DNA of 64,000 nucleotides from assembly GCA_016717345.1 (NCBI GenBank), contig JADKFR010000002.1:248001-312000 (forward strand), in the 5' to 3' direction. The notes below the pieces were generated by a model that ran no database searches, was not told the origin of the DNA, and worked only from the letters and a program-made list of their open reading frames with translations. This stretch comes from Propionibacteriaceae bacterium. GTDB lineage: Bacteria; Actinomycetota; Actinomycetes; Propionibacteriales; Propionibacteriaceae. Position 1 is the stretch's first letter. Each line of letters begins with the position of its first letter. Shown in pieces: positions 14,805 through 23,997 of the stretch. The position numbers and the translations under genes were made by a program.

Positions 14805-17800
14805 ATGAGCCGCCTAACCAGACTGAGCCTCGCGCACCGGACCGTGGTGATGCTGCTGGCCCTGCTCACCATCGGGCTGGGAGTCTACGCTGCCGGAGCG
14901 CTCAAGCAGGAGCTGATTCCGTCCTTCGACCTGCCCCGGGGCAGCGTGCTCACCGTGTACCCCGGCGCCAGCCCCACCGTTGTCGAGTCCGAGGTCTCCA
15001 AACCCATCGAGTCCGCCGTGAAGGCGGTCTCCGGGGTCACCGGGGTCACCTCGAAGAGCTCCAGCGGTGTTTCCCAGGTGACCATCCAGTGGGACTACGG
15101 ACTGGATTCCGACAAGATGTCCGCCGATATCCGCAGCGCCATCGACTCCATCTCGGCGACGCTGCCCAGCAGCGTGGACCCCAAGGTCGTCACCGGCGGG
15201 TTCGACGACATCCCGATCGTGATCCTGGCGCTGTCCTCCGACGACAACCTGACCGAACTGTCGGCCAAGGCCAAGGACGTGGTGGCGCCGGCGCTGAAGA
15301 CCGTCCCCGGCGTCCGCGAGGTCACGGTCGCGGGCCAGGAGACCCGTGAGATCGTCATCACCTACGACCAGGCGAAGGTCAAGGAGTACGGGGTCGACCC
15401 GACCCTGATCGGCCAGGCTTTCGCGACGAACTCCACCGCGATCCCGTCCGGCACCATCCGGACCGACACCGCCAACTACGACGTCCAAACCGGCACCACC
15501 TACTCCTCGGTCAAGGACGTCTCGAACCTCCAACTCCAGGGCACGGACGGTCCGGTGCTGCTCAAGCAGGTCGCGAGCGTCAAGGAGCAGCCGGTCGAAA
15601 CCACCACCATCTCGCGGGTGAACGGCAAGCAGTCACTCACCCTCTCCGTGGTCAAGGAGTCCAGCGGCAATACCGTGAGCGTGGCCAACGCTGTCAACGC
15701 CAAGCTCGACTCCCTCGAGCAGCAGTTGGGCAACGGCGCGACGTTCGCCACCGTGTTCGATCAGGCCCCCTACATCGAGAAGTCCATCCACGACCTGTCG
15801 GTCGAGGGCGGCATCGGCCTGGCGATGGCCGTGCTGGTCATCATGATCTTCCTGGGCTCGCTGCGTCCGACGCTGATCACCGCCATCTCGATCCCGCTGT
15901 CGCTGCTGATCGCGATCGTCGGCCTCTGGGTCGGCGGCTACACGCTGAACATCCTCACCCTCGGCGCCCTGACGGTGGCGATCGGACGGGTGGTCGACGA
16001 CTCGATCGTGGTGATCGAGAACATCAAACGACACCAGGGCTACGGCGAATGGGGTCGGGATTCGATCATCGGCGCGGTCAAGGAGGTGGCCGGCGCGGTC
16101 ACCAGTTCCACGCTGACCACCGTCGCCGTCTTCCTCCCGATCGGGCTCGTGGGCGGCCAGGCCGGGGCGATCTTCCGTCCGTTCGCGATGACGGTGACCA
16201 TCGCCCTGCTGGCTTCGCTGTTCGTCTCGTTGACCCTGGTGCCGGTGCTGGCGTCCTGGTTCATGCGTCCGACGGTCAAGCAGGTCGCCAAGGCGCGCGT
16301 CGAAGCCGCCGCCGAAGAGAAGGACACGGTCGTGCAGCGGCTGTACCTGCCGCTGCTGAACTGGACGCTGGGGCACCGGCTGATCACCCTGCTGGTGGCG
16401 CTGGGCATCTTCGCCGGGACGCTGGCTCTGGCCCCGCAACTGAAGACCGACTTCATCGGCAATATGGGCAACGAGAGCCTCAGCATCTCCCAGAAGCTCC
16501 CCTCGGGAACTGGCCTGGCCGACACCGACGCCGCGACCAGCCGGATCGAACAGCTCCTGGCCGCCGACCCGGCGGTGCAGACCTACTCGACCAGCATCGG
16601 CGGTTCCACGTCGGTGTTCATGGGCAGCCAGGCCGACACCAACCAGGCCACCCTGACGGTGGCGCTGAAGGCCGGCAGCGATGCCACCGCCGCTGCGAAC
16701 CGGGTGCGACAGGGGGTCGCCGACCTCGGTGACGTCGGTGATGTCGAGGTCTCCATCGGCAGCGGCAGCTCCGGGGCCACCGGCGTGGTGCTGTACGTGG
16801 AGAGCTCGGATTCCGAGCAGCTCACGCTGGCCAGCGACAAGGTCGAGCAGATGATGAAGGGCATCCCGGGCCTCACCAACGTCAAGAGCGACCTGGGCGA
16901 CGCCCGGCAGATGCTGAAGATCGACGTGGACGAGGACGCCGCCGCCGAGCGGGGGATGTCGCAGTCCTTCATCGGCCAATCGGTTGCTCGCGCCGTGCGC
17001 GGCCAGCTGATCGGCACCCTGACCCAGACCGACACCACCCTGAGCGTGTACCTGCGGTCCCAGAAGCCGGCCAAGAACATCGACGAGTTGCGCGCCATCA
17101 AGCTGCCGGTCACCACCAAGATGACGATGGACGCCCGGACCGACGCCGCCGACAAGGTCTCCGACGATTCGAAGCAACTGCAGGACGAGTCCAAGGCGTC
17201 GGCGACCGACGCCTACAACGACCAGGTGGCGGCGCTGAAGAAGTCCCGCGCCTCGGCGAACAAGAGCGTGACGTCGCTGAACTCGGAGCTGAAGAAGGCC
17301 AAGAAGCAGCTGGCCACCTTGCAGGCCCAGCTCGAACTGGCCGCGGCGATTCCGCCGAGCGACGTGAACCCCACGGTGACGGCCACGGTGCTGCAACTCA
17401 CCCAGGCGGTCTCGGGAGTCACCATGCAGGTGGCCCAACTCGGGGCCGGGCTGGCCTCGGCCAAGGCCGGCGTCAGCGCCGTGGACAAGCAGCTGGACGC
17501 CCTGGCGACCTCACGCTCCAAGGGCCTCGAGGCCCAGGACAAGCAGCAGGCCATCACCGACGCCGCCAAGGACGCCCAGAAGGTCAAGGCGGACGCCGTG
17601 CGGCTGAAGGATGTCGCCGAGGTCGACCTGGTCGACGCCCCGGCGATGATCACGCGGGTGGACGGGATCCGGGCGGCCACCCTCACCGCGGCCTCGGAAT
17701 CGTCCAACCTGGGGGCCACCACGACGGCCATCAAGGCCGGCCTCGCACTGCTCGACCTGCCCGAGGGCGTCAGCGTCCGGATCGGCGGGGTGTCCCAGCA

Positions 17801-18425
17801 GCAGGCGGACTCGTTCTCCCAGCTGGGGCTGGCGATGCTGGTGGCGATCGCCGTGGTGTACCTGATCATGGTGGCGACCTTCGGCTCGCTGCTGCAGCCG
17901 TTGGTGTTGCTGGTCTCGATCCCCTTCGCCGCCACCGGCGCGCTGGGGCTGTCGCTGATCACCGACACAGCGCTGGGCGTTCCGAGCATGATCGGCCTGC
18001 TGATGCTGATCGGCATCGTGGTGACGAACGCGATCGTGCTGATCGACCTCATCAACCAGAAACGCCAAGGCGGTGCGGGAGTGGATGAGTCCATCGCCGC
18101 CGGCGCGCGGCTGCGCGTCCGTCCGATCGTGATGACGGCGCTCGCCACGATCTTCGCGCTGATCCCGATGGGGTTGGGGCTGACCGGTGGCGGCGGGTTC
18201 ATCTCCAAGCCGCTGGCGATCGTGGTGATCGGAGGGCTGGTGTCCTCGACGGTGCTGACGCTCTTCCTGGTGCCCGTGCTGTACGACCTGCTGGAGAAGT
18301 GGCAGGAGCAGCGGGCGGCGAAGCGCACGGCGCGGCGTGCCGCGAACGAGGCGGCGGCCGAGCAGGCGCTGGCTGAGCAGGCGGCGACCCAGCAGGTAGC
18401 CCCCCAGCAGGTAGCCCCCGAGTAG
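14805..18425 (+). CDS. HAE1-type RND efflux transporter with a coiled-coil insertion
   Basis: The protein has about 1,206 residues; I chose the ATG at 14805 because GGGGAG lies just upstream, while another ATG sits 36 nt earlier. It has the RND layout: helix 1, a large extracytoplasmic loop, helices 2-6 with the proton-relay GRVVDDSIVVIENIKR, a second large loop, and helices 8-12 with GIVVTNAIVLIDLINQ. The second loop holds about 155 extra residues (about 775-930), rich in Lys/Gln/Ala/Asp heptads, e.g. LNSELKKAKKQLATLQAQLE. This reads as an antiparallel coiled coil that AcrB lacks. The tail ends in QQVAP repeats. Likely drug or lipid export, controlled by the divergent MarR. Confidence 0.9.
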   Translation: MSRLTRLSLAHRTVVMLLALLTIGLGVYAAGALKQELIPSFDLPRGSVLTVYPGASPTVVESEVSKPIESAVKAVSGVTGVTSKSSSGVSQVTIQWDYGLDSDKMSADIRSAIDSISATLPSSVDPKVVTGGFDDIPIVILALSSDDNLTELSAKAKDVVAPALKTVPGVREVTVAGQETREIVITYDQAKVKEYGVDPTLIGQAFATNSTAIPSGTIRTDTANYDVQTGTTYSSVKDVSNLQLQGTDGPVLLKQVASVKEQPVETTTISRVNGKQSLTLSVVKESSGNTVSVANAVNAKLDSLEQQLGNGATFATVFDQAPYIEKSIHDLSVEGGIGLAMAVLVIMIFLGSLRPTLITAISIPLSLLIAIVGLWVGGYTLNILTLGALTVAIGRVVDDSIVVIENIKRHQGYGEWGRDSIIGAVKEVAGAVTSSTLTTVAVFLPIGLVGGQAGAIFRPFAMTVTIALLASLFVSLTLVPVLASWFMRPTVKQVAKARVEAAAEEKDTVVQRLYLPLLNWTLGHRLITLLVALGIFAGTLALAPQLKTDFIGNMGNESLSISQKLPSGTGLADTDAATSRIEQLLAADPAVQTYSTSIGGSTSVFMGSQADTNQATLTVALKAGSDATAAANRVRQGVADLGDVGDVEVSIGSGSSGATGVVLYVESSDSEQLTLASDKVEQMMKGIPGLTNVKSDLGDARQMLKIDVDEDAAAERGMSQSFIGQSVARAVRGQLIGTLTQTDTTLSVYLRSQKPAKNIDELRAIKLPVTTKMTMDARTDAADKVSDDSKQLQDESKASATDAYNDQVAALKKSRASANKSVTSLNSELKKAKKQLATLQAQLELAAAIPPSDVNPTVTATVLQLTQAVSGVTMQVAQLGAGLASAKAGVSAVDKQLDALATSRSKGLEAQDKQQAITDAAKDAQKVKADAVRLKDVAEVDLVDAPAMITRVDGIRAATLTAASESSNLGATTTAIKAGLALLDLPEGVSVRIGGVSQQQADSFSQLGLAMLVAIAVVYLIMVATFGSLLQPLVLLVSIPFAATGALGLSLITDTALGVPSMIGLLMLIGIVVTNAIVLIDLINQKRQGGAGVDESIAAGARLRVRPIVMTALATIFALIPMGLGLTGGGGFISKPLAIVVIGGLVSSTVLTLFLVPVLYDLLEKWQEQRAAKRTARRAANEAAAEQALAEQAATQQVAPQQVAPE

Positions 18426-18465
18426 GTAGCCCCCGCGTAGGCGGCCCCCGAGTAGGCGGCCCCGG
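18391..18465. repeat. Five 15-bp tandem units straddling the RND stop codon
   Basis: Units such as AGCAGGTAGCCCCCC, AGCAGGTAGCCCCCG and AGTAGGTAGCCCCCG repeat from within the last codons of the RND gene into the intergenic region. The stop TAG is a one-base change of the unit's CAG (Gln) codon; units 4 and 5 also carry in-frame TAG. The C-terminus of the pump therefore appears to have been set by repeat expansion and a CAG-to-TAG change. Confidence 0.8.
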
Positions 18466-18507
18466 GTAGGCGGGGGTGTCAGGGCCGCGTGGCAGAGTGG
18501 TGACACC

Positions 18508-21500
18508 ATGACGGACGCGCTCGACCGCTTCTCTGGGGCCACGAGCAGCTGGTTCCGGAGCAACTTCGAGGCGCCGACCAGCGCCCAGGCGGCAGCCTGG
18601 CATGCCATCAGCTCCGGATCGCACACCCTGGTGGTGGCCCCCACCGGCTCCGGCAAGACCCTGGCGGCCTTCCTGTGGGCGCTGGATCGCCTCGCCACCA
18701 CCCCCCCGGCCGACCCGGCGCACCGCTGCCGGGTGCTGTACATCTCGCCGCTGAAGGCGCTGGCCGTCGACGTCGAACGCAACCTGGCGGCGCCGCTGGT
18801 GGGGATCGGCCACGCGGCCCAACGCCTCGGCCTGCCGCGCCCTGAGATCCGGGTCGGACTCCGCTCGGGTGACACCCCGGCCGACGAGCGACGCGGTTTC
18901 GTCCGAAACCCCCCGGACGTCCTCATCACCACCCCCGAGTCGCTGTTCCTGTTGCTCACCTCCGCCGCGCGAGAGGCGCTGCGGGGGATCGAGACCGTGA
19001 TCCTGGACGAGGTCCACGCCGTCGCCGGCACGAAACGGGGAGCCCACCTGGCGGTCAGCCTCGAACGGCTCGACGCGCTGCTGCCCCGCCCCGCGCAGCG
19101 CGTCGGGCTGTCGGCCACCGTCCGTCCGATCGAGGAGGTGGCGCGCTTCCTGGCCGGGGGCCGCCCGGTCTCCCTGGTCGCGCCGCCGAGTGAGAAGAAG
19201 TGGCAACTGGACGTCGTCGTGCCGGTCGAGGACCTGACCGCCCTGGGTCAACCCACTGGCGACCTGAGCGGGCCGGCCGCCGGCGAGCCGCAACGCAACT
19301 CGATCTGGCCGCACGTCGAGGAGCGCATCGTCGACCAGATCGTCGCGCATCGCTCGACGCTGGTCTTCGCCAACTCCCGCCGGCTCGCCGAGCGGCTGAC
19401 AGCGCGATTCAACGAGCTGTGGGCCGACCGGACGGAGGCCGGCCCCGGGGTGGGGGCTCCGCCCTCCAGCGCCCCCGCCCAGGTGATGGCCCAGTCCGGC
19501 ATCAGCCACGCGGCCCCCGCCGTCCTGGCGCGGGCCCACCACGGGTCGGTCAGCCGCGAGCAGCGACAGCAGACCGAGGAGGACCTCAAGGCCGGACGGC
19601 TGCCGGCGGTCGTGGCCACCTCCAGCCTGGAGCTCGGCATCGACATGGGGGCCGTCGATCTGGTGATCCAGGTCGAAGCGCCCCCGTCGGTCGCCTCCGG
19701 TCTGCAGCGGGTGGGTCGCGCCGGGCACCAGGTGGGCGCGGTTTCGCACGGGGTGTTCTTCCCCAAGTTCCGGGGTGACCTGGTGCAGACCGCCGTCATC
19801 GTGGAACGGATGCGGGCCGGCGCCATCGAGGCCCTGCGGGTCCCGGCCAACCCGCTCGACGTCCTCGCCCAGCAGATCGTCGCGATGGTGGCGATGGACG
19901 AGTGGCGCGTCGACGACCTCGCCGCGCTGGTGCGGCGGGCGGCCCCGTTCACCGGGCTGACCGGCCCGGTGCTGGAGTCCGTCCTCGACATGCTGAGCGG
20001 ACGCTATCCCTCCGACGAGTTCGCCGAACTGCGGCCCCGGCTGGTGTGGGACCGGGCCACCGACACCTTGACCGGCCGCCGGAACGCCCAACGGCTCGCG
20101 GTCACCAGCGGTGGCACGATTCCCGATCGCGGGCTGTTCGGGGTCTTCCTCGCCGGCGCCGAAGGGCCCGGCCGCCGGGTCGGCGAGCTGGACGAGGAGA
20201 TGGTCTACGAGTCCCGGATCGGCGACGTGTTCGCGCTCGGCACCACGAGTTGGCGGATCGAGGACATCACCCACGATCGCGTCCTGGTGACCCCGGCCCC
20301 CGGCGTCCCCGCCCGGTTGCCGTTCTGGAAGGGCGACACGCTGGGACGTCCGGCCGAGCTCGGTCGGGCGCTCGGCGGCTTCGTCCGGGAACTCGGCGGC
20401 CTGTCCCGCCCGGCCGCCCTGGCCCGCGCGGCCGCGGCTGGGCTGGACGAGTGGGCAGCCGACAATCTGGTCACGTACCTGACCGAACAGCGGGACGCCA
20501 CCGGTCGGTTGCCCTCGGATCGGCAACTGGTCGTGGAGCGGTTCCGAGACGAGCTGGGCGACTGGCAGGTCGTCGTCCATTCGCCGTTCGGCTCCCCCGT
20601 CCATGCCCCCTGGGCGCTGGTGGTCGCCGCGCGGCTGCGCGAGCGGTTCGGGGTGGACGTCCAGGCCATGCACGCCGACGACGGCCTGGTGTTCCGGCTG
20701 CCCGACCTCGACTGGGACAGCGGCGCCGCCACCCTGGACGATGAGCTGCTCGACCTGCTGTTCCCCGACGCCGACGAGGTCGCGGGCCTGGTCACCGAGC
20801 AGTTGGGGGGCTCTGCGCTGTTCGCGTCGCGGTTCCGCGAGTGCGCCGGCCGGGCCCTGCTGCTGCCGAAACGGCGCCCGGACCAGCGCCAGGCCCTGTG
20901 GCAGCAGCGTCAACGCTCCGCCCAGCTGCTCGAGGTCGCCAGCCAGTACCCGAGCTTCCCGATCGTGCTGGAGGCCGTCCGGGAATGCGTCAACGACGTC
21001 TTCGACGTCCCCGCGCTGGTGGCGCTGCTGACGTCCGTCCGTTCCCGTGAACTCGGCGTGCTGGCCGTCGAGACCCCCCGGCCCTCACCGTTCGCCGGGT
21101 CGCTGCTGTTCGGCTACGTGGCCCAGTTCCTCTACGAGGGCGACTCACCGCTGGCCGAGCGCCGCGCCGCCGCGCTCGCGTTGGATCCGTCCCTGCTCGC
21201 CGACCTGCTCGGGACGGCCGAAGGCCTGGCGCTGGCCGACCTGCTCGACTCCGAAGCCCTCACCCGGACGGAGGCCGAACTGCAGTTCCTGGCCGAGGGA
21301 CGCCGGGCGCGCGACGCCGACGACCTGAGCGACGTGTTACGCACGCTCGGACCGCTGGACGCTGAGGGCGCCGCCGCGCGCAGCACCCGCCCGGAGCTGG
21401 TGGCGCAGTGGCTGGCCGAGCTGGTGGCGGCCCACCGGGTGATCCGGGTGCGGATCGGCGACCAGGAGCGCTGGGCGGCCATCGAGGACGCCGGACGGCT

Positions 21501-23118
21501 CCGCGACGCCCTCGGCACCCCGCTGCCGCTCGGCGTCCCGGACGCGTTCACCGGGCCGAGCGACGACCCGCTGGGTGAACTGCTGGCCCGCTACGCCCGC
21601 CGCCACGGTCCGTTCACCCTCGCCGAAGCGGCGGCGTGGCTCGGCCTGGGACAGGCGGTCGTCCGCGACGTGTTGCGGCGGCTGTCCGGAAGCGGGCGGC
21701 TGGTGGCCGGCGACCTGCGTCCGGCCGGATGGCATCCCCCCGGCGCCACCGGCCCGGCAACTCCCGAGGGCTCCCCGCAGTTCTGTGACGCGGGTGTGCT
21801 GCGGCTGCTGCGCCGCCGTTCGCTGGCGGCCCTGCGGCACGCCGTCGAGCCGGTGTCGACGTCCGACTTCGCACGCTTCCTGCCCAGCTGGCAGGGGGTC
21901 GGTGAACTCCGGGGCACCGACGGGGTGCTGCGGGCGGTCGAGCAACTTGCTGGTGTCCCGCTCCCGGCCAGCGCATTGGAGTCGTTGGTGCTGCCCGTCC
22001 GGGTGCGCGACTACTCCCCCGCGATGCTCGACGAGCTGACGTCCGGCGGCGAGGTGATCTGGCAGGGCCGTGGGGCCCTGAGCGGCGGGGACGGCTGGGT
22101 GTCGCTGCACCCGTCCGATCTGGCGGAGGCGACCCTCGCGCCGGCGGGAGCCCCGGCCTCGGAGCTGGCGGCCGCCGTGCTGGCCACCCTCGCCGAGGGC
22201 GGGGGCTACTTCGCCGCCGCCCTGGCGCGGCACCTCGGGGTGAGCGACGACGCGGCCCTGAGTGAGGCGCTGTGGGCACTGGCCTGGGGCGGCGCACTCA
22301 CCAACGACACCCTGGTACCGCTGCGGGCGGTGCTCGGCCACGCGTCCACCAGCCACGCTCGGCGTCCCAGCCCGCCGCGGGGACGCTACCGCCGCTCGCT
22401 GGGCGGCGTCGCCCTGCCGCGGCGCACCGGGAGTGCCCAGACGGCCGGACGGTGGGCCGCGGTGCCCGCGATCGAGCCGGATCCGACCGTGCGGGCGGTG
22501 ACGACCGCCGAGTTGCTGCTGGAGCGGTACGGCGTCGTGACCAGGGGCAGCGTGGCCGCCGAAGAGATCGCGGGCGGCTTCGCGGGTGTCTACCGGGTGC
22601 TCGCCGCCGCCGAGGAGACCGGACGGATCCGCCGCGGCTACTTCGTCGAGCACCTCGGGGCGGCCCAGTTCGCCACCGTGGGGGCGGTCGACCGGCTGCG
22701 GAGCCAGAGCCGTCCGCTGGAGTCGGCAGTCGCCGGACCGGCGCTGGTGCTGGCCGCCTGCGACCCGGCCAACCCCTACGGCGCCGCGCTGCCCTGGCCG
22801 GAGCGCGCCCCGACCGAGACCGGACGGGGCCACCAGCCCGGACGCAAGGCCGGCGCCCTGGTCGTCCTCGTCGACGGGTCCCTGGCGCTCTACGTCGAGC
22901 GCGGCGGACGCACCCTTCTCTCGTGGGGCGAGGACGGCGTCGCGCTCGGTTCCGCGGCGACAGCGCTCGCCGCCGCCGTCAGTTCCGGGGCACTCGGCAA
23001 GCTCACCGTCGAGAAGGTCGACGGCGAATCCGTCCTCGGCTCCCAGCACCCGCTCGCCCTCGCTCTGGCGGCGGCCGGCTTCCGGCTCACCCCCCGCGGC
23101 CTGAGACTGCGGCGCTGA
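18508..23118 (+). CDS. lhr: Large Lhr-type ATP-dependent helicase
   Basis: The 1,536-residue protein is close to the size of mycobacterial Lhr. It has superfamily-2 motifs: VVAPTGSGKTLAAFLWALD (Walker A), DEVH in VILDEVHAVAGTKRG, GLSATVRP (motif III), ATSSLELGIDMGAVD and LQRVGRAGHQVG (motif VI). Long winged-helix and C-terminal domains follow the helicase core. Lhr is a 3'-to-5' DNA helicase tied to the DNA-damage response. The next gene, a Nei-type glycosylase, starts 2 nt after its stop, so the two are almost certainly an operon. Confidence 0.95.
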   Translation: MTDALDRFSGATSSWFRSNFEAPTSAQAAAWHAISSGSHTLVVAPTGSGKTLAAFLWALDRLATTPPADPAHRCRVLYISPLKALAVDVERNLAAPLVGIGHAAQRLGLPRPEIRVGLRSGDTPADERRGFVRNPPDVLITTPESLFLLLTSAAREALRGIETVILDEVHAVAGTKRGAHLAVSLERLDALLPRPAQRVGLSATVRPIEEVARFLAGGRPVSLVAPPSEKKWQLDVVVPVEDLTALGQPTGDLSGPAAGEPQRNSIWPHVEERIVDQIVAHRSTLVFANSRRLAERLTARFNELWADRTEAGPGVGAPPSSAPAQVMAQSGISHAAPAVLARAHHGSVSREQRQQTEEDLKAGRLPAVVATSSLELGIDMGAVDLVIQVEAPPSVASGLQRVGRAGHQVGAVSHGVFFPKFRGDLVQTAVIVERMRAGAIEALRVPANPLDVLAQQIVAMVAMDEWRVDDLAALVRRAAPFTGLTGPVLESVLDMLSGRYPSDEFAELRPRLVWDRATDTLTGRRNAQRLAVTSGGTIPDRGLFGVFLAGAEGPGRRVGELDEEMVYESRIGDVFALGTTSWRIEDITHDRVLVTPAPGVPARLPFWKGDTLGRPAELGRALGGFVRELGGLSRPAALARAAAAGLDEWAADNLVTYLTEQRDATGRLPSDRQLVVERFRDELGDWQVVVHSPFGSPVHAPWALVVAARLRERFGVDVQAMHADDGLVFRLPDLDWDSGAATLDDELLDLLFPDADEVAGLVTEQLGGSALFASRFRECAGRALLLPKRRPDQRQALWQQRQRSAQLLEVASQYPSFPIVLEAVRECVNDVFDVPALVALLTSVRSRELGVLAVETPRPSPFAGSLLFGYVAQFLYEGDSPLAERRAAALALDPSLLADLLGTAEGLALADLLDSEALTRTEAELQFLAEGRRARDADDLSDVLRTLGPLDAEGAAARSTRPELVAQWLAELVAAHRVIRVRIGDQERWAAIEDAGRLRDALGTPLPLGVPDAFTGPSDDPLGELLARYARRHGPFTLAEAAAWLGLGQAVVRDVLRRLSGSGRLVAGDLRPAGWHPPGATGPATPEGSPQFCDAGVLRLLRRRSLAALRHAVEPVSTSDFARFLPSWQGVGELRGTDGVLRAVEQLAGVPLPASALESLVLPVRVRDYSPAMLDELTSGGEVIWQGRGALSGGDGWVSLHPSDLAEATLAPAGAPASELAAAVLATLAEGGGYFAAALARHLGVSDDAALSEALWALAWGGALTNDTLVPLRAVLGHASTSHARRPSPPRGRYRRSLGGVALPRRTGSAQTAGRWAAVPAIEPDPTVRAVTTAELLLERYGVVTRGSVAAEEIAGGFAGVYRVLAAAEETGRIRRGYFVEHLGAAQFATVGAVDRLRSQSRPLESAVAGPALVLAACDPANPYGAALPWPERAPTETGRGHQPGRKAGALVVLVDGSLALYVERGGRTLLSWGEDGVALGSAATALAAAVSSGALGKLTVEKVDGESVLGSQHPLALALAAAGFRLTPRGLRLRR

Positions 23119-23119
23119 G

Positions 23120-23965
23120 ATGCCCGAGGGCGACACCGTCTGGCGGACGGCGCGGCGACTGCACCAGGCGCTGGCCGGCCAACGACTGCTGGCGGCCGAC
23201 CTGCGCTGGCCCGAGCTGAGCACGGCCGCGCTGGCAGGACTGCTGGTCACGGAGGTGACCGCACGCGGCAAGCACCTGTTGGTGCGCTTCGACAACGACT
23301 GGACCCTGCATTCCCACCTGCGGATGGAGGGCAGCTGGGTCGTGCAACCCACGGATCCGGCTCAGCCGCTCCCGGCGATCAGCGCGCGCTCCGCCGTCCG
23401 GGCGATCCTGGTCGGCCCGGAGTGGACGGCCCTGGGCCTGCGGCTGGGCGAGCTGGATCTGGTCCGTTCCGACGAGGAGCACACGCTGGTCGGGCACCTC
23501 GGCCCGGATGTCCTCGACCCGGCCTTCGAGCCTGGGGCCGCGGCGTCGAACCTCGCAGCGAGTGGGACGGGGATCGGCGCGGCGCTGCTCGACCAGACCA
23601 ATTTGGCCGGAGTCGGCACCCTGTGGGCCAGCGAGTCGTTGTTCGCCGAAGGGCTGCACCCGGTGACCCCGGCCGCCTCGCTGGCGGCCGATCGGCTGGT
23701 CCGGCTGGTCAGCCGCGCCCGGCGCTTGATGAGCGCCAACCTCGACCACGCCGTCCAGTCCTCGACCGGTAGCCGGCGTCCGGGCCGCACCACCTACGTG
23801 TTCGGGCGCCGCGGCCGGCCGTGCCTGCGCTGCGGGGCGACCGTCGGCGTCATCACCGTGGGCCCGGCGACCCGGGAGCGGGCGCTGAGCTACTGCCCGC
23901 GCTGCCAGCCGCCGGAGCGCGACGTACCAGGGCCGCAGGTCACGGCCACGTCCGATTCCCGCTAG
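23120..23965 (+). CDS. nei: Fpg/Nei-family DNA glycosylase (Nei2/endonuclease VIII-like)
   Basis: The 281-residue protein begins MPEGDTVWRTARRL, whose Pro2-Glu3 form the catalytic N-terminus and whose GDT is the Nei rather than Fpg signature. It has TARGKHLLVRF with the beta-hairpin lysine, a helix-two-turn-helix region (GVGTLWASESLFAEG), and a C-terminal zinc finger CLRCG...SYCPRCQ. It should excise oxidised bases and nick the strand by beta/delta elimination. It starts 2 nt after lhr. Confidence 0.92.
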   Translation: MPEGDTVWRTARRLHQALAGQRLLAADLRWPELSTAALAGLLVTEVTARGKHLLVRFDNDWTLHSHLRMEGSWVVQPTDPAQPLPAISARSAVRAILVGPEWTALGLRLGELDLVRSDEEHTLVGHLGPDVLDPAFEPGAAASNLAASGTGIGAALLDQTNLAGVGTLWASESLFAEGLHPVTPAASLAADRLVRLVSRARRLMSANLDHAVQSSTGSRRPGRTTYVFGRRGRPCLRCGATVGVITVGPATRERALSYCPRCQPPERDVPGPQVTATSDSR

Positions 23966-23997
23966 AACGAGCCCGTCCGGCAGGGCAGGATGGGCCC

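Noticed and set aside
15633..17438. 601-codon open frame antisense to the RND gene
   Set aside because: Its product is low-complexity Arg/Gly/His/Asp-rich sequence with no motifs; it is a shadow of the GC-rich coding strand.
18199..20913. 904-codon open frame antisense to lhr
   Set aside because: Same reason: no recognisable domains, and the plus strand encodes a clear helicase.
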